A DNA stretch of 64,000 bases from Rhodoplanes roseus. Lineage in GTDB: Bacteria; Pseudomonadota; Alphaproteobacteria; Rhizobiales; Xanthobacteraceae. The translations under genes and the position numbers were made by a program. Below are positions 8,551 to 20,737 of the stretch, one piece after another (the first letter of the stretch is position 1; every line of letters begins with the position of its first letter). Where the stretch lies: the NCBI RefSeq assembly GCF_003258865.1, contig NZ_NPEX01000001.1, positions 1-64,000 of the forward strand, given 5' to 3'. The notes beneath the pieces were generated by a model that did not search any database, was not told the origin of the DNA, and saw only the letters and a program-made list of their open reading frames with translations.

Positions 8551-9825
8551 ATGCATTGGGTTGGTGTGGCCTTGCGCCTGACGTGCGCACTGCTTTTAAC
8601 GACAATTCAAGTCGAAGCTGCTGAACGTCAGACGCGGCCTATTTCATTGCCGCAGGCCCTTCAGCGCGCCTTGGCTGCAAATCCGCGTTTGACGGCCGCC
8701 GAACGCGATATTGGAGTTGCGCGAGGACTTCGGATCCAGGCGGGAGCCCTCCCCAATCCGGATCTCTCCTTCGAGCTCGATAATGCATTGGGCTCGGGCC
8801 CCTACAGGGGACTACGATCGGCCGAGTCCAATTTGCAGCTAAGCCAGTTGGTCGAACTTGGCGGCAAGCGCGAGGCTCGCGTTGCGGCGGGTGAAGCCGG
8901 CATCGATACAGCCGTCTGGCAGCGGCGAGCGACGCGGCTGGAGGTGCTGTCCGAGACGGCGACCGCGTTCATCACCATCATCAGCGCCCAGCGCCGCATC
9001 GAGATATTTGATGAGCAGATCGCCAGCTTCGATCCGCTCATTCCGTTGCTGCAAAAGCGTGTCCAGGAGGGCGCCTCCTCGCCCGCCGAGACGCTGCGTG
9101 GCCAAATCGCAGCCGACCTTTTTCGCGTCGAGCGCGAGCGGGCGAAGACCCAGTTAGCCTTGGCCCGCCGCGATCTAGCTATACTCATGGGCGACAGCAG
9201 CCCGCGATTCGGCAATGCGGTCGGACGGCTCGCGACTGTCGGTCAGCCGCCATCCTTCCAGTCCATTGTCCATGCCATTGAAGCAAATCCGCAGTTGCTG
9301 CGCTGGACCGCGGTCACCGCACAACGCAACGCCGAACTCCTCATCGCGCGCCTGAAAGCCATCCCCGACCCGCGCATTTCTGCGGGCTGGCGCCACTTTC
9401 AGGATACCAACGACAACGCCGTCCGGCTCGGCGTTTCGATACCACTCCCAGTGTTTGACCAGAACACGGGCAACATAATCGCTGCCCGGGAGACGCTCGC
9501 GAAGACCGAAGCAGAGCGAGCGATAAACAAGCTGGTGCTGATCAGCATCGTTGGCCGAGCCTACGACGCTCTGACTGGTGCCCTGGCCGAGATAAAGCTG
9601 CTTCGTTCGTCGGTCATTCCCAATGCGCGCAGCGCCTCGGAGACAATCTTCAGCGGCTATTCGCAAGGGCGTTTTACTCTACTGGAACTGCTCGATGTCC
9701 GAGGATCGCTCTTGCAAGCGTTGCTGCGCGAACAGGAAGCCCTACAGAATTTCCACATCGCCATTGCGACTATTGAAGGTCTTGCCGGTAATCCGTTCAC
9801 GCTCACTCGCGAGAGTTCGAGATGA
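8551..9825 (+). CDS. czcC: CzcC-type outer-membrane efflux channel (TolC family)
   Basis: 424 residues from ATG 8551, chosen because AGG sits eight bases upstream; TTG 8527 is possible. A signal peptide (VALRLTCALLLTTIQVEA) precedes two repeats of the outer-membrane efflux domain (PLPQALQRALAANPRLTAAERD; LSQLVELGGKREARVAAGEAG; VRLGVSIPLPVFDQNTGNI). Trimeric TolC-like channels carry substrate from the RND pump across the outer membrane. The stop overlaps the czcB start by four bases, indicating translational coupling. It may also serve the CusBA pair downstream, which lacks a channel gene. Confidence 0.92.
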   Translation: MHWVGVALRLTCALLLTTIQVEAAERQTRPISLPQALQRALAANPRLTAAERDIGVARGLRIQAGALPNPDLSFELDNALGSGPYRGLRSAESNLQLSQLVELGGKREARVAAGEAGIDTAVWQRRATRLEVLSETATAFITIISAQRRIEIFDEQIASFDPLIPLLQKRVQEGASSPAETLRGQIAADLFRVERERAKTQLALARRDLAILMGDSSPRFGNAVGRLATVGQPPSFQSIVHAIEANPQLLRWTAVTAQRNAELLIARLKAIPDPRISAGWRHFQDTNDNAVRLGVSIPLPVFDQNTGNIIAARETLAKTEAERAINKLVLISIVGRAYDALTGALAEIKLLRSSVIPNARSASETIFSGYSQGRFTLLELLDVRGSLLQALLREQEALQNFHIAIATIEGLAGNPFTLTRESSR

Positions 9826-10758
9826 TCAAGCGACTGATCCGATATTCAATCTTTATCCTGCTGACTGCAGCGCTCGCTTATGTTGGCTACCGGATGCTAC
9901 CCGCAACCTCCAAGACAACGCCGACTGAAAAGTCAGAGAAGAAAGAACATTCAGACGCCATCGCACTAAGCGATGCCAAAATCCTGGCGGCGGGAATCGA
10001 ACTTGCAAAAGCCTCAGCCGGCGTGCTGCGGGACAGCCTCTTGCTGAACGGCATCGTCCAACCGAACCAGGAAGCGCTCGTGCAGGTCACGCCACGCTTC
10101 CCAGGGATAGTTCGCGAAGTGCGCAAGCGTATCGGGGATCGCGTCCAGAAGGGCGATATCCTTGCCATCATCGAAAGTAATCAGAGCCTGACGACGTACG
10201 AATTGAAGGCGTCCCTGGGCGGCACGATCATCGACCGTCAAACATCGTTGGGCGAATTCGTATCCGAACAGAAATCAGCATTCATCATCGCGGACCTGTC
10301 TACCGTTTGGGTCGACTTTTCCGTTTATCGCCGCGATCTGAGGCGGGTCAGCGTCGGAGACCAAGTCCTGATAGACCCCGCAGACGGTGGAAAGCCGATC
10401 GAGGCAAAGATCTCATATCTATCGCCAGTTGGCAGTAGCGACACCCAGAGTGCCCTGGCTCGAGCGCTCGTCTCGAACTCAGATCAGCGCCTTCGTCCGG
10501 GGCTGTTCATCACCGGCAAACTCACCCTGTCCGCCAAAAACGTCAACATCGCGGTGAAGTCCTCGGCGCTTCAAACCCTGGAAAATCGGAATGTCGTATT
10601 CGTGCGCAGCGGAGAAAAGTTCGAGGCGCGGGACGTAGAGATTGGAGACCGCGACCAAGAGTTTGTCGAGATCACATTCGGTGTAGTCGAGGGCGAGATG
10701 TACGCCGCGCAGAATAGTTTCATCGTCAAAGCGGAAATGGCGAAAGGAACAGCCGAAC

Positions 10759-10769
<11 letters not shown>
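9822..10769 (+). CDS. czcB: CzcB-type membrane-fusion protein
   Basis: 315 residues, shorter than the ~520 of Cupriavidus CzcB. It has one N-terminal membrane anchor (YSIFILLTAALAYVGY), then a barrel-sandwich/lipoyl-like hairpin domain (VQVTPRFPGIVREVRKRIGDRV) and a beta-barrel region. It lacks the His-rich N-terminal metal-binding segment of longer CzcB proteins; the small protein at 14323 may replace it. It joins CzcA to CzcC in the periplasm. The C-terminus TAEHEH adds two histidines. Its end overlaps the PII-like gene by 11 bases. Confidence 0.9.
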
Positions 10770-14703
<3,934 letters not shown>

Positions 14704-14726
14704 CTTTCGCGAATCTCTCCACCGAA

Positions 14727-16916
14727 ATGGAATCTACAATGGCCGACGCATCTCGATCACGAACGCTCCGTCTCCGAGTCGAGGGGATGGATTGTGCCTC
14801 TTGCGCAACGAAGATCGAGAACGCCCTCAAGCGGATGCCCGGCGTCACGGAGGTGAATGTATCCGTCGTCGGCGGTACGGTCACTGTTAGCCACGACCAG
14901 GCGGATACCGGGGCGATGAGTAGCCGGATCGCGGGTCTGGGATATGCCGTCACCGGATCGGACGAGGTCACAGCCAGTCATGCTGGCCATGAAGTGTCTG
15001 CGCCTGAAGAAGGCGCTGGACATTCTCACATCCGCGACCACGGCCCAGCCGACCAGAGATGGTGGCAAACCCGCAAGGGTCAGTTGACCATCGCGTCCGG
15101 AGCCGCTCTCGCGATCGCTTTCGCCGTAGGGAAAGCCGTTCCAGCCACGGAGCAGTGGGCATTTTTGCTTGCGATGATGGTCGGCCTGATCCCGATTGCC
15201 AAGCGGGCGATTTCCGCAGCGATGACGGGCACCCCGTTTTCCATTGAGATGCTTATGACGATCGCCGCGGTTGGCGCGGTATTCATCGGGGCGACGGAGG
15301 AAGCGGCGACGGTGGTTTTTCTTTTCTTGATCGGCGAGCTGCTCGAGGGGGTCGCCGCGAGCCGCGCACGCGCCAGTATTCAGGATCTCACCAAGCTTGT
15401 CCCGAAGACCGCCCGCATCGAGGAAGGTGGTCAGGTCCGCGAGGTCCAGGCGGATTCTCTTACGGTGGGAGACACAATCCAAGTGCGACCCGGCGACCGA
15501 ATCCCCGCGGATGGCGTCATCGAATCCGGAGAGAGTTCGATCGATGAGGCCCCCGTTACTGGCGAAAGCACGCCAATCCGGAAGGGCCCCGAGGAGAATC
15601 TGTTCGCCGGCACCGTGAACGGGGACGGACTGCTTAGGGTGCGTGTCACGGCCGCCGCTGCAGACAACACGATTGCGCGCGTGGTGAAGCTCGTCGAAGA
15701 GGCGCAGGAGTCGAAAGCGCCAACGGAGCGCTTCATCGACCGCTTTTCCCGATACTACACGCCCGGCGTTGTGGCAGTTGCAGCCCTGGTGGCCATCCTT
15801 CCGCCCCTGCTGTTCGGCGAGGCGTGGAGCGGCTGGATTTACAAAGGTTTGGCTATCCTGCTGATTGGGTGTCCCTGCGCCCTTGTCATTTCGACCCCTG
15901 CCGCAATCGCCGCCAGCCTGTCTGCTGGCGCCCGCCGCGGCCTGCTGCTGAAAGGGGGCGCCGTTCTTGAACAGGTCGGTAAGATAACCATTGCCTGCTT
16001 CGACAAGACTGGAACGCTCACCGCAGGTAAGCCGCTGGTCACGGACATTATCGGGTTTGATCGGAGCGAGGCAGACGTCCTGCGTTTCGCCGCGGCGCTC
16101 GAGTCCGGATCAAGTCATCCACTTGCCACCGCAATCCTATCGAAGGCTGCAGAGCAGAAGATCTCGGTGCCGCCCGCTTCCGACTCCAACGCGATCGGCG
16201 GCAAAGGCGTCCAAGCGACCGTTGAGGGCGTAAAGACATTCCTCGGTTCACCGAACGCGGTTGCCGAACTTGCTTCCGTTACTGCGGATCAGAAAGCCCG
16301 GATTTCGGCGCTTAACGACGAGGGCAAGACGGTTTCTCTCCTCGTCATGGACGACAGGGTTGCTGGAGCCATCGCCATGCGGGACGAGCCCCGTCCGGAT
16401 GCCAAGAAGGGGCTGAAGCGGTTGTCCGACGCAGGGATCCGAACGGTGATGCTCACCGGCGACAACCGGCGTACCGCCATCGCGATAGGCAAACAACTTG
16501 GCATCGACGTCGAGGCGGACTTATTGCCGGAAGACAAGCAGAGGATTGTCGGCAAATTTCAGCGGGAAGGTCTTGTGGTCGCCAAGGTCGGCGACGGCAT
16601 CAACGATGCACCGGCGCTCGCCGCGGCAGACGTTGGCATCGCCATGGGCGGGGGTACCGATGTCGCGCTGGAGACCGCCGACGCCGCCGTACTACACGGG
16701 CGCGTCTCGGACGTCGCCGCCATGGTGGACCTGTCGAAACGGACGATGACCAACATCAGGCAGAACATCACAGTGGCACTGGGTTTGAAGGCAGTCTTCC
16801 TCGTCACCACGGTCATTGGGCTGACAGGGCTCTGGCCGGCCATCCTCGCTGACACCGGTGCCACCGTCTTGGTGACGTTGAATGCACTGCGTCTGCTCAA
16901 GCTTCCCACGACCTGA
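14727..16916 (+). CDS. zntA: P1B-2-type Zn/Cd/Pb exporting ATPase
   Basis: 729 residues from ATG 14727; ATG 14739 is equally possible and neither has a clear ribosome binding site. It begins with one HMA domain (VEGMDCASCATKIE) and a His-bearing linker (HSHIRDHG). It has eight predicted membrane helices, CPC at 382-384, the phosphorylation site D426 (DKTGTLT), TGDN and GDGINDAP. K688 in TM7 and D709 in TM8 (ADTGATVLVTLNALRLL) correspond to the residues that select Zn2+/Cd2+/Pb2+ in E. coli ZntA. It pumps cytoplasmic metal to the periplasm, where CzcCBA can take it out. Confidence 0.93.
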   Translation: MESTMADASRSRTLRLRVEGMDCASCATKIENALKRMPGVTEVNVSVVGGTVTVSHDQADTGAMSSRIAGLGYAVTGSDEVTASHAGHEVSAPEEGAGHSHIRDHGPADQRWWQTRKGQLTIASGAALAIAFAVGKAVPATEQWAFLLAMMVGLIPIAKRAISAAMTGTPFSIEMLMTIAAVGAVFIGATEEAATVVFLFLIGELLEGVAASRARASIQDLTKLVPKTARIEEGGQVREVQADSLTVGDTIQVRPGDRIPADGVIESGESSIDEAPVTGESTPIRKGPEENLFAGTVNGDGLLRVRVTAAAADNTIARVVKLVEEAQESKAPTERFIDRFSRYYTPGVVAVAALVAILPPLLFGEAWSGWIYKGLAILLIGCPCALVISTPAAIAASLSAGARRGLLLKGGAVLEQVGKITIACFDKTGTLTAGKPLVTDIIGFDRSEADVLRFAAALESGSSHPLATAILSKAAEQKISVPPASDSNAIGGKGVQATVEGVKTFLGSPNAVAELASVTADQKARISALNDEGKTVSLLVMDDRVAGAIAMRDEPRPDAKKGLKRLSDAGIRTVMLTGDNRRTAIAIGKQLGIDVEADLLPEDKQRIVGKFQREGLVVAKVGDGINDAPALAAADVGIAMGGGTDVALETADAAVLHGRVSDVAAMVDLSKRTMTNIRQNITVALGLKAVFLVTTVIGLTGLWPAILADTGATVLVTLNALRLLKLPTT

Positions 16917-16963
16917 CAACCATCAATCGCAACACAATTTCGTTTCAGCTACAGGACATCAAA

Positions 16964-17278
16964 ATGGGCTTCGACCAGTACCATGAACCGCCGGACGAAC
17001 TCTCGCAGGAAACTCGCACCTTTGCCCGCATGATCATTTCGTTGATCGAGGAGGCGGAGGCGATCAGTTGGTATGAACAGCGCATGTCCGTCGAAAAGGA
17101 TAAGGACGCGAGGGCGATTATGGAGAATGCGCAGAAAGAGGAATTCAAGCATTTTGGGATGAATCTGGAGTTTCTACTGCGCAAGAAGGAGGACTGGCGG
17201 ACGGAGCTCCAGGGAATTCTTTTCACCAAGGGCGACATCGTGAAGCTTGCAGAGGCAGCCGAGAAGAAGGTCGACTAG
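16964..17278 (+). CDS. Encapsulated-ferritin-like (EncFtn family) protein without an encapsulin
   Basis: 104 residues, two helices expected. Aligned by eye with the Rhodospirillum rubrum EncFtn (quoted from memory), the ferroxidase ligands all appear: E30, E32 and W36 (LIEEAEAISWYEQR), E60 and H63 (KEEFKHF), and the downstream ILFTKGDI resembles LFTEGPI. EncFtn forms an annular decamer that oxidises iron at subunit interfaces. The usual C-terminal encapsulin-targeting peptide is not obvious (the chain ends AAEKKVD) and no shell gene is nearby. It sits in a Zn/Cd efflux operon, 47 bases after the ATPase gene, so it may bind other metals or limit iron redox damage. Confidence 0.75.
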   Translation: MGFDQYHEPPDELSQETRTFARMIISLIEEAEAISWYEQRMSVEKDKDARAIMENAQKEEFKHFGMNLEFLLRKKEDWRTELQGILFTKGDIVKLAEAAEKKVD

Positions 17279-17423
17279 GGCTGCGGCAGCGGAGGCGCTC
17301 ATGGGATAGAACGTAAGCTGCAGCGAAAGCCGAAACGGCCGGCAGCTGTAATGAGGAAAATCAGGAGATTGTCTGGAACTGAATCATTTCCGTTGAGCCG
17401 AACGGAAGAGGGATCTTAGATCA

Positions 17424-18281
17424 ATGACGTCATCGATAACCGCGCACCTGCACTTCGGGGGCGCAGACCTTAGCTTTCGCAAGAAATTCCGGTTGTTCTT
17501 CACGGTCGCCGTCGTGGTGCTGGCGCTCGGCTGCGCCAAGGTAGCTGTACACTACTACGGCTTTGAAATTCTTGAACTCAATAGCTTACTGACCAGCGGC
17601 ATCGGCGGCGCAATCTTCATCATCGGATTTCTGCTTTCGAGCGTGCTCGCCGACTACAAAGAAGCAGAGCGCATCCCCGCCGACATCCGGACCTCGATCG
17701 AGGCGATTGACGGCGATCTCGGATCTTTCGCGGCAATCAACCGGGACTTTGATATAGCCGAATGCCGTCGAATCCTGCTGTCGATCATCGACAAGCTACG
17801 GTCCGGCTTAGGCCATGCTGGAGATCACAAAGATCTTCCTCCCGTCCTCGCCGAGATCGGCAAGCTAAACCCGCTGTTCACACAACTCGAAAGGCAGGGA
17901 ATGCCGGCCAATTTCGTCGTGCGTCTGCGCGCCACGCGGGACGTGCTCAGCAGGTCGATGCTGCGCATCTATCAGATCCAGCGGGTCGAATTCGTGCCAT
18001 CGGTACACGTGCTCGTCCAGACCCTAGTGTTCTCCATACTGGCGATGATGCTGTTCTTGAAAACGGAAGGCGATCCGGCATCGGCTATCCTCTTCGGATT
18101 CATCTCCTATATGTTCGTTTACGCGCTTTACCTCGTCCGTCTGCTCGAGCAACCCTTTGCCAAGGGGCACGGGTCAGTCGATGACGTCAGTTTCTTCTTG
18201 CTGGACGAGCTCGAAGCAAACCTGCGGAGGTCCATCGACGGGGGAATTTCGCCAGTTCGCCATTCACATTCAGAGGCTTGA
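17424..18281 (+). CDS. Bestrophin-like (DUF4239-like) membrane protein
   Basis: 285 residues with two N-terminal helices (FFTVAVVVLALGCAKVAV; LLTSGIGGAIFIIGFLLSSVL), a cytoplasmic helical middle, and two C-terminal helices (LVQTLVFSILAMMLFL; FGFISYMFVYALYLVRLL) followed by EQPFAKG. The layout resembles bestrophin-like channel proteins, but the match is by pattern only. GAGGGA precedes the ATG at about 11 bases. The next gene, czcD, starts four bases after its stop, so the two are probably cotranslated. A role in ion balance during metal stress is a guess. Confidence 0.5.
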   Translation: MTSSITAHLHFGGADLSFRKKFRLFFTVAVVVLALGCAKVAVHYYGFEILELNSLLTSGIGGAIFIIGFLLSSVLADYKEAERIPADIRTSIEAIDGDLGSFAAINRDFDIAECRRILLSIIDKLRSGLGHAGDHKDLPPVLAEIGKLNPLFTQLERQGMPANFVVRLRATRDVLSRSMLRIYQIQRVEFVPSVHVLVQTLVFSILAMMLFLKTEGDPASAILFGFISYMFVYALYLVRLLEQPFAKGHGSVDDVSFFLLDELEANLRRSIDGGISPVRHSHSEA

Positions 18282-18284
18282 GCG

Positions 18285-19184
18285 ATGCACGGTGGAGGTT
18301 CGACGGGAACGGCGGCCGCTCAGCATGCCGGAAGACTCAAATGGGCGCTCGGCTTAACCGCGACCTACATGTTCGCCGAGATCGTTGGCGGTTTGGTCAC
18401 AGGCAGCTTGGCGCTACTGGCCGACGCCGCGCACATGATGACCGATGTCGGCGGTTTGGCTCTCGCGCTGCTTGCGATCAACTTTGCAGCGCGCGAGGCG
18501 ACCCCACAGCGGACCTATGGCTATCTGCGCATGGAGGTGCTGTCTGCGCTCACGAATGCGGTCGTGCTGTTGTTGCTGACGGTCTACATCCTCTATGAAG
18601 CGTACCAACGGTTCCAGGCGCCGCCAGAAATTCGGAGCGGGCCGATGCTGGTCGTCGCGGCGATAGGGCTCGTCGTCAACCTGATCAGCATGCGCCTGCT
18701 GGCCGGGGGATCGTCCGAAAGCCTGAACGTGAAGGGCGCCTATTTCGAGGTGCTGAGCGACATGCTGGGCTCCATCGGCGTCATTGTCGCGTCTTTACTC
18801 ATCATGTGGAAGGGCTGGGTTCTCGCCGACCCGATAATTGGCGCCAGCATCGGGCTGTTCATCGTGCCGAGGACCTGGACGCTGCTGAAACAGGTAACGC
18901 ACATCCTCATGGAGGGTACACCGGCGAACGTCGATCTGGGAATACTGGAACGGAAGCTCATGCAGATCCCCGGCGTTACGGCCGTCCACGATCTCCACGT
19001 ATGGACGGTCACCTCCGGCTTCGACGCCATGAGCGGACATCTCGTCGTCGCCGACATATCTGCGGGGCGGGAAGCACTACGCCAAGCGCGCCACATCATG
19101 AAGGACGACTTCGGTATCGATCACGTCACGATCCAAGTTGACGACGAAGTTTTGAGGTCCGAAGAGGCCCTGCTCCACGTGTGA
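18285..19184 (+). CDS. czcD: CzcD-type cation diffusion facilitator
   Basis: 299 residues, six predicted helices and a C-terminal ferredoxin-like cytoplasmic domain (LERKLMQIPGVTAVHDLHVWTV). Metal-site residues are D47/H50/D54 region in TM2 (LADAAHMMTD) and E155/D159 in TM5 (YFEVLSDMLGS); this arrangement is that of CzcD/ZitB-type Zn exporters. A short His/Gly N-terminus (MHGGGSTG) is present, without the long His loop. It exports Zn2+, Cd2+ or Co2+ from cytoplasm to periplasm by proton exchange and duplicates part of the ATPase's job. Confidence 0.93.
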   Translation: MHGGGSTGTAAAQHAGRLKWALGLTATYMFAEIVGGLVTGSLALLADAAHMMTDVGGLALALLAINFAAREATPQRTYGYLRMEVLSALTNAVVLLLLTVYILYEAYQRFQAPPEIRSGPMLVVAAIGLVVNLISMRLLAGGSSESLNVKGAYFEVLSDMLGSIGVIVASLLIMWKGWVLADPIIGASIGLFIVPRTWTLLKQVTHILMEGTPANVDLGILERKLMQIPGVTAVHDLHVWTVTSGFDAMSGHLVVADISAGREALRQARHIMKDDFGIDHVTIQVDDEVLRSEEALLHV

Positions 19185-19335
19185 CGGAGCGAAGTAGTGT
19201 GAGCGGCGGAGCACATTTAAATGCGCTTGGCCTATTGGTCATTCGCTACCGGTTTCACCTGCCTGTCGCCTGCCGGCAAGACAAGTTAAACGAAGCTCAA
19301 AGATCGAGGGAGAGCGGACTACTGAATGGGCCGAA

Positions 19336-19360
19336 GGAACCGAACACGCTGTCCCGCGTT
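19336..19360 (+). promoter_or_regulatory. EcfG (general stress response sigma) type promoter
   Basis: GGAAC at 19336-19340, a 16-base spacer, and CGTT at 19357-19360 match the alphaproteobacterial EcfG consensus GGAAC-N16/17-CGTT. A start about 6-8 bases beyond would give a leader of roughly 25 bases to the His-rich gene at 19393. Its position, orientation and exact spacing make chance less likely, but one match in 64 kb is not proof. Confidence 0.6.
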
Positions 19361-19392
19361 TCGCTCTATGGTTTCAACCACGGAGGAATGCC

Positions 19393-19584
19393 ATGGCACA
19401 AGACAAAGCGGGCCCGCATCACGATCATCCTGGACACAAGCCTGGAGATGTGGATCAGCATGGGCACCGCGATAAGGCGGGACAGAAAGAGGTTCCTGGC
19501 GAGCATCATGATCATCCTGGCCACAAACCTGGAGATCTGGATCAGCATGGCCATCGAGATAAGAGCGGCACAGGCAAGAAATAA
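19393..19584 (+). CDS. 63-residue His/Asp/Gly-rich tandem-repeat protein
   Basis: GGAGGA six bases before the ATG marks it as translated. Residues 9-31 and 38-60 are two copies of a 23-residue unit (HHDHPGHKPGDVDQHGHRDK; the second has L for V). Each has six histidines, giving 12 in 63 residues, with no cysteine, no signal peptide and no hydrophobic core. It is likely an intrinsically disordered cytoplasmic Zn/Ni/Co buffer. It follows czcD by 208 bases, has its own EcfG-type promoter, and is closed by a hairpin terminator, so it can be expressed alone. No named family was recognised. A longer overlapping frame from 19181 is the out-of-frame shadow. Confidence 0.8.
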   Translation: MAQDKAGPHHDHPGHKPGDVDQHGHRDKAGQKEVPGEHHDHPGHKPGDLDQHGHRDKSGTGKK

Positions 19585-19626
19585 CAAGAAATAGCCCCGT
19601 TCTCCTCTCCTGCTCCATCCATACAG

Positions 19627-19661
19627 TTTGACCGCCTTTGCGCGCTCGCAAGGCGGTCAAA
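19627..19661 (+). terminator. Rho-independent terminator after the His-rich gene
   Basis: A perfect 12-base inverted repeat (TTTGACCGCCTT / AAGGCGGTCAAA) with an 11-base loop, followed by a modest T-containing tail (GCTTTATT). It lies 43 bases after the His-rich stop and would end the czc-side transcripts before the cus-side genes. Confidence 0.75.
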
Positions 19662-19813
19662 GCTTTATTGCGCCATAGTTCTGATCACGTGGTTCATGGA
19701 ATATAAACGTTCCGTCTTGAGGGCGCGTGGTTGTCCTCAATTGCACTCAGCAGGAATATCTTGGAACGCCGGGCTTCTTTGACGGATGCTGGCAACGTGC
19801 TATCATCAATGAG

Positions 19814-20191
19814 GTGAAGCTCCGTCTTGCCATATCGCGGCTGCTTGCCGCGCTTACTATCGTCGGCCTGGTGCTGGCACCGCTGGCACGTTCTGCAATG
19901 GCGGGGGCTATAAATGCCGACCCGCACGTCGGCATCACCGCCCATGCGGTCACCTCAGTCGACATGGGCATGCCGGCGGACATGCCGTGCTGTCCCGACC
20001 AGGATCCGGTGCCGGATTGCGGCAAGGATTGTCCGCTGATGGCAATGTGCCTTGCGGCGATGGCGCTAAATCTGCCAGCGAGCATCGGACTTGCCATCCC
20101 TGAAATGGCCGCAGGCCTGATACTGCCAGGAAACGATCAGGACCTCTCCAGTCTCGGCCACGGTCCGCCCCCAAGACCCCCCAAAGCCTAG
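19814..20191 (+). CDS. Exported Cys-rich protein heading the cus cluster
   Basis: 125 residues from GTG 19814, which gives a good signal peptide (LAISRLLAALTIVGLVLAPLA); a longer reading from 19727 adds a hydrophilic leader and is less likely. The mature part has MPADMPCCPDQ, then DCGKDCPLMAMC: five cysteines and several methionines within about 30 residues, a likely copper/soft-metal site. The C-terminal half is hydrophobic then proline-rich (HGPPPRPPKA). Similar small proteins lead copper-efflux clusters in rhizobia. A periplasmic copper-binding role is inference. Confidence 0.6.
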   Translation: MKLRLAISRLLAALTIVGLVLAPLARSAMAGAINADPHVGITAHAVTSVDMGMPADMPCCPDQDPVPDCGKDCPLMAMCLAAMALNLPASIGLAIPEMAAGLILPGNDQDLSSLGHGPPPRPPKA

Positions 20192-20314
20192 TTTCAGGCC
20201 GGTACGCGCAACGTACCGGATGCACCGCCGTGCGCTCGTCGCGCGGCGAGAACGCGCGCGGCTTTGCCGCGAGCAGCCGCGCTGGGAATCCCCGCGCGGA
20301 TTCGCACCTGAAAC
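20191..20314. repeat. Structured intergenic element between the Cys-rich gene and the FixH-like gene
   Basis: An outer 8-base inverted repeat (GTTTCAGG at 20191-20198, CCTGAAAC at 20307-20314) encloses a hairpin GGTACG-CGCAA-CGTACC (20201-20217) and a strong GC stem CGCGGC-TTT-GCCGCG (20257-20271). The downstream gene's ribosome binding site is just beyond. It may be an intercistronic repeat or a leader that tunes translation; it fits no riboswitch class known to me. Confidence 0.45.
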
Positions 20315-20329
20315 CAAGGAAACGAACAC

Positions 20330-20737
20330 ATGACAATGCTGTGGAAGAAGTGCGCTCTGCTCGGAGCGCTAGCGGCCCTCTCGTGGGTGGTTATCACATC
20401 GCAGGTGCTGGCCGATGTGAAGGATTACGAATTCCAACTGGTACAAAGTGAGGTGAAGAAAGCCGACGGCGCGATCGTTGCGGTACGCCTCCTCAACAAG
20501 AAGACCGGGAAGCCGGTCCCAGATGCCGTGATATTCGCCAAGCGCATCGACATGGCGCCCGACGGCATGGCGACGATGGCGGAAGCCATTGAACAGCTGC
20601 CGTCGACCGAACCGGGCGTCTACCGCTTCAAGACCAATCTCAGCATGGCGGGACGCTGGCAGCTGTCTTTGGGCGCAAAAATCCAGGGTGAGGAAGGCAC
20701 GGTCGAGTCGAAGCTGGTGCTGAAAGCCACGCCGTGA
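20330..20737 (+). CDS. FixH/YtkA-like periplasmic protein
   Basis: 135 residues: signal peptide (LLGALAALSWVVITSQVLA), then a beta-rich domain (YEFQLVQSEVKKADGAIVAVRLLNKKTGKPVPDAVI..., ending GRWQLSLGAKIQGEEGTVES). The Ig-like pattern resembles the FixH/YtkA-type domain found beside copper-handling pumps. Methionines cluster in IDMAPDGMATMAEA, a possible Cu(I) site. Its stop overlaps the GTG start of cusB, so the two are coupled. It could deliver copper to CusBA in place of the missing CusF; that is inference. Confidence 0.6.
   Translation: MTMLWKKCALLGALAALSWVVITSQVLADVKDYEFQLVQSEVKKADGAIVAVRLLNKKTGKPVPDAVIFAKRIDMAPDGMATMAEAIEQLPSTEPGVYRFKTNLSMAGRWQLSLGAKIQGEEGTVESKLVLKATP

Noticed and set aside
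19181-19594. 137-residue plus-strand frame over the His-rich gene
   Set aside because: It reads the His repeats out of frame and has no ribosome binding site; the 19393 frame has both an ideal site and meaningful repeats.
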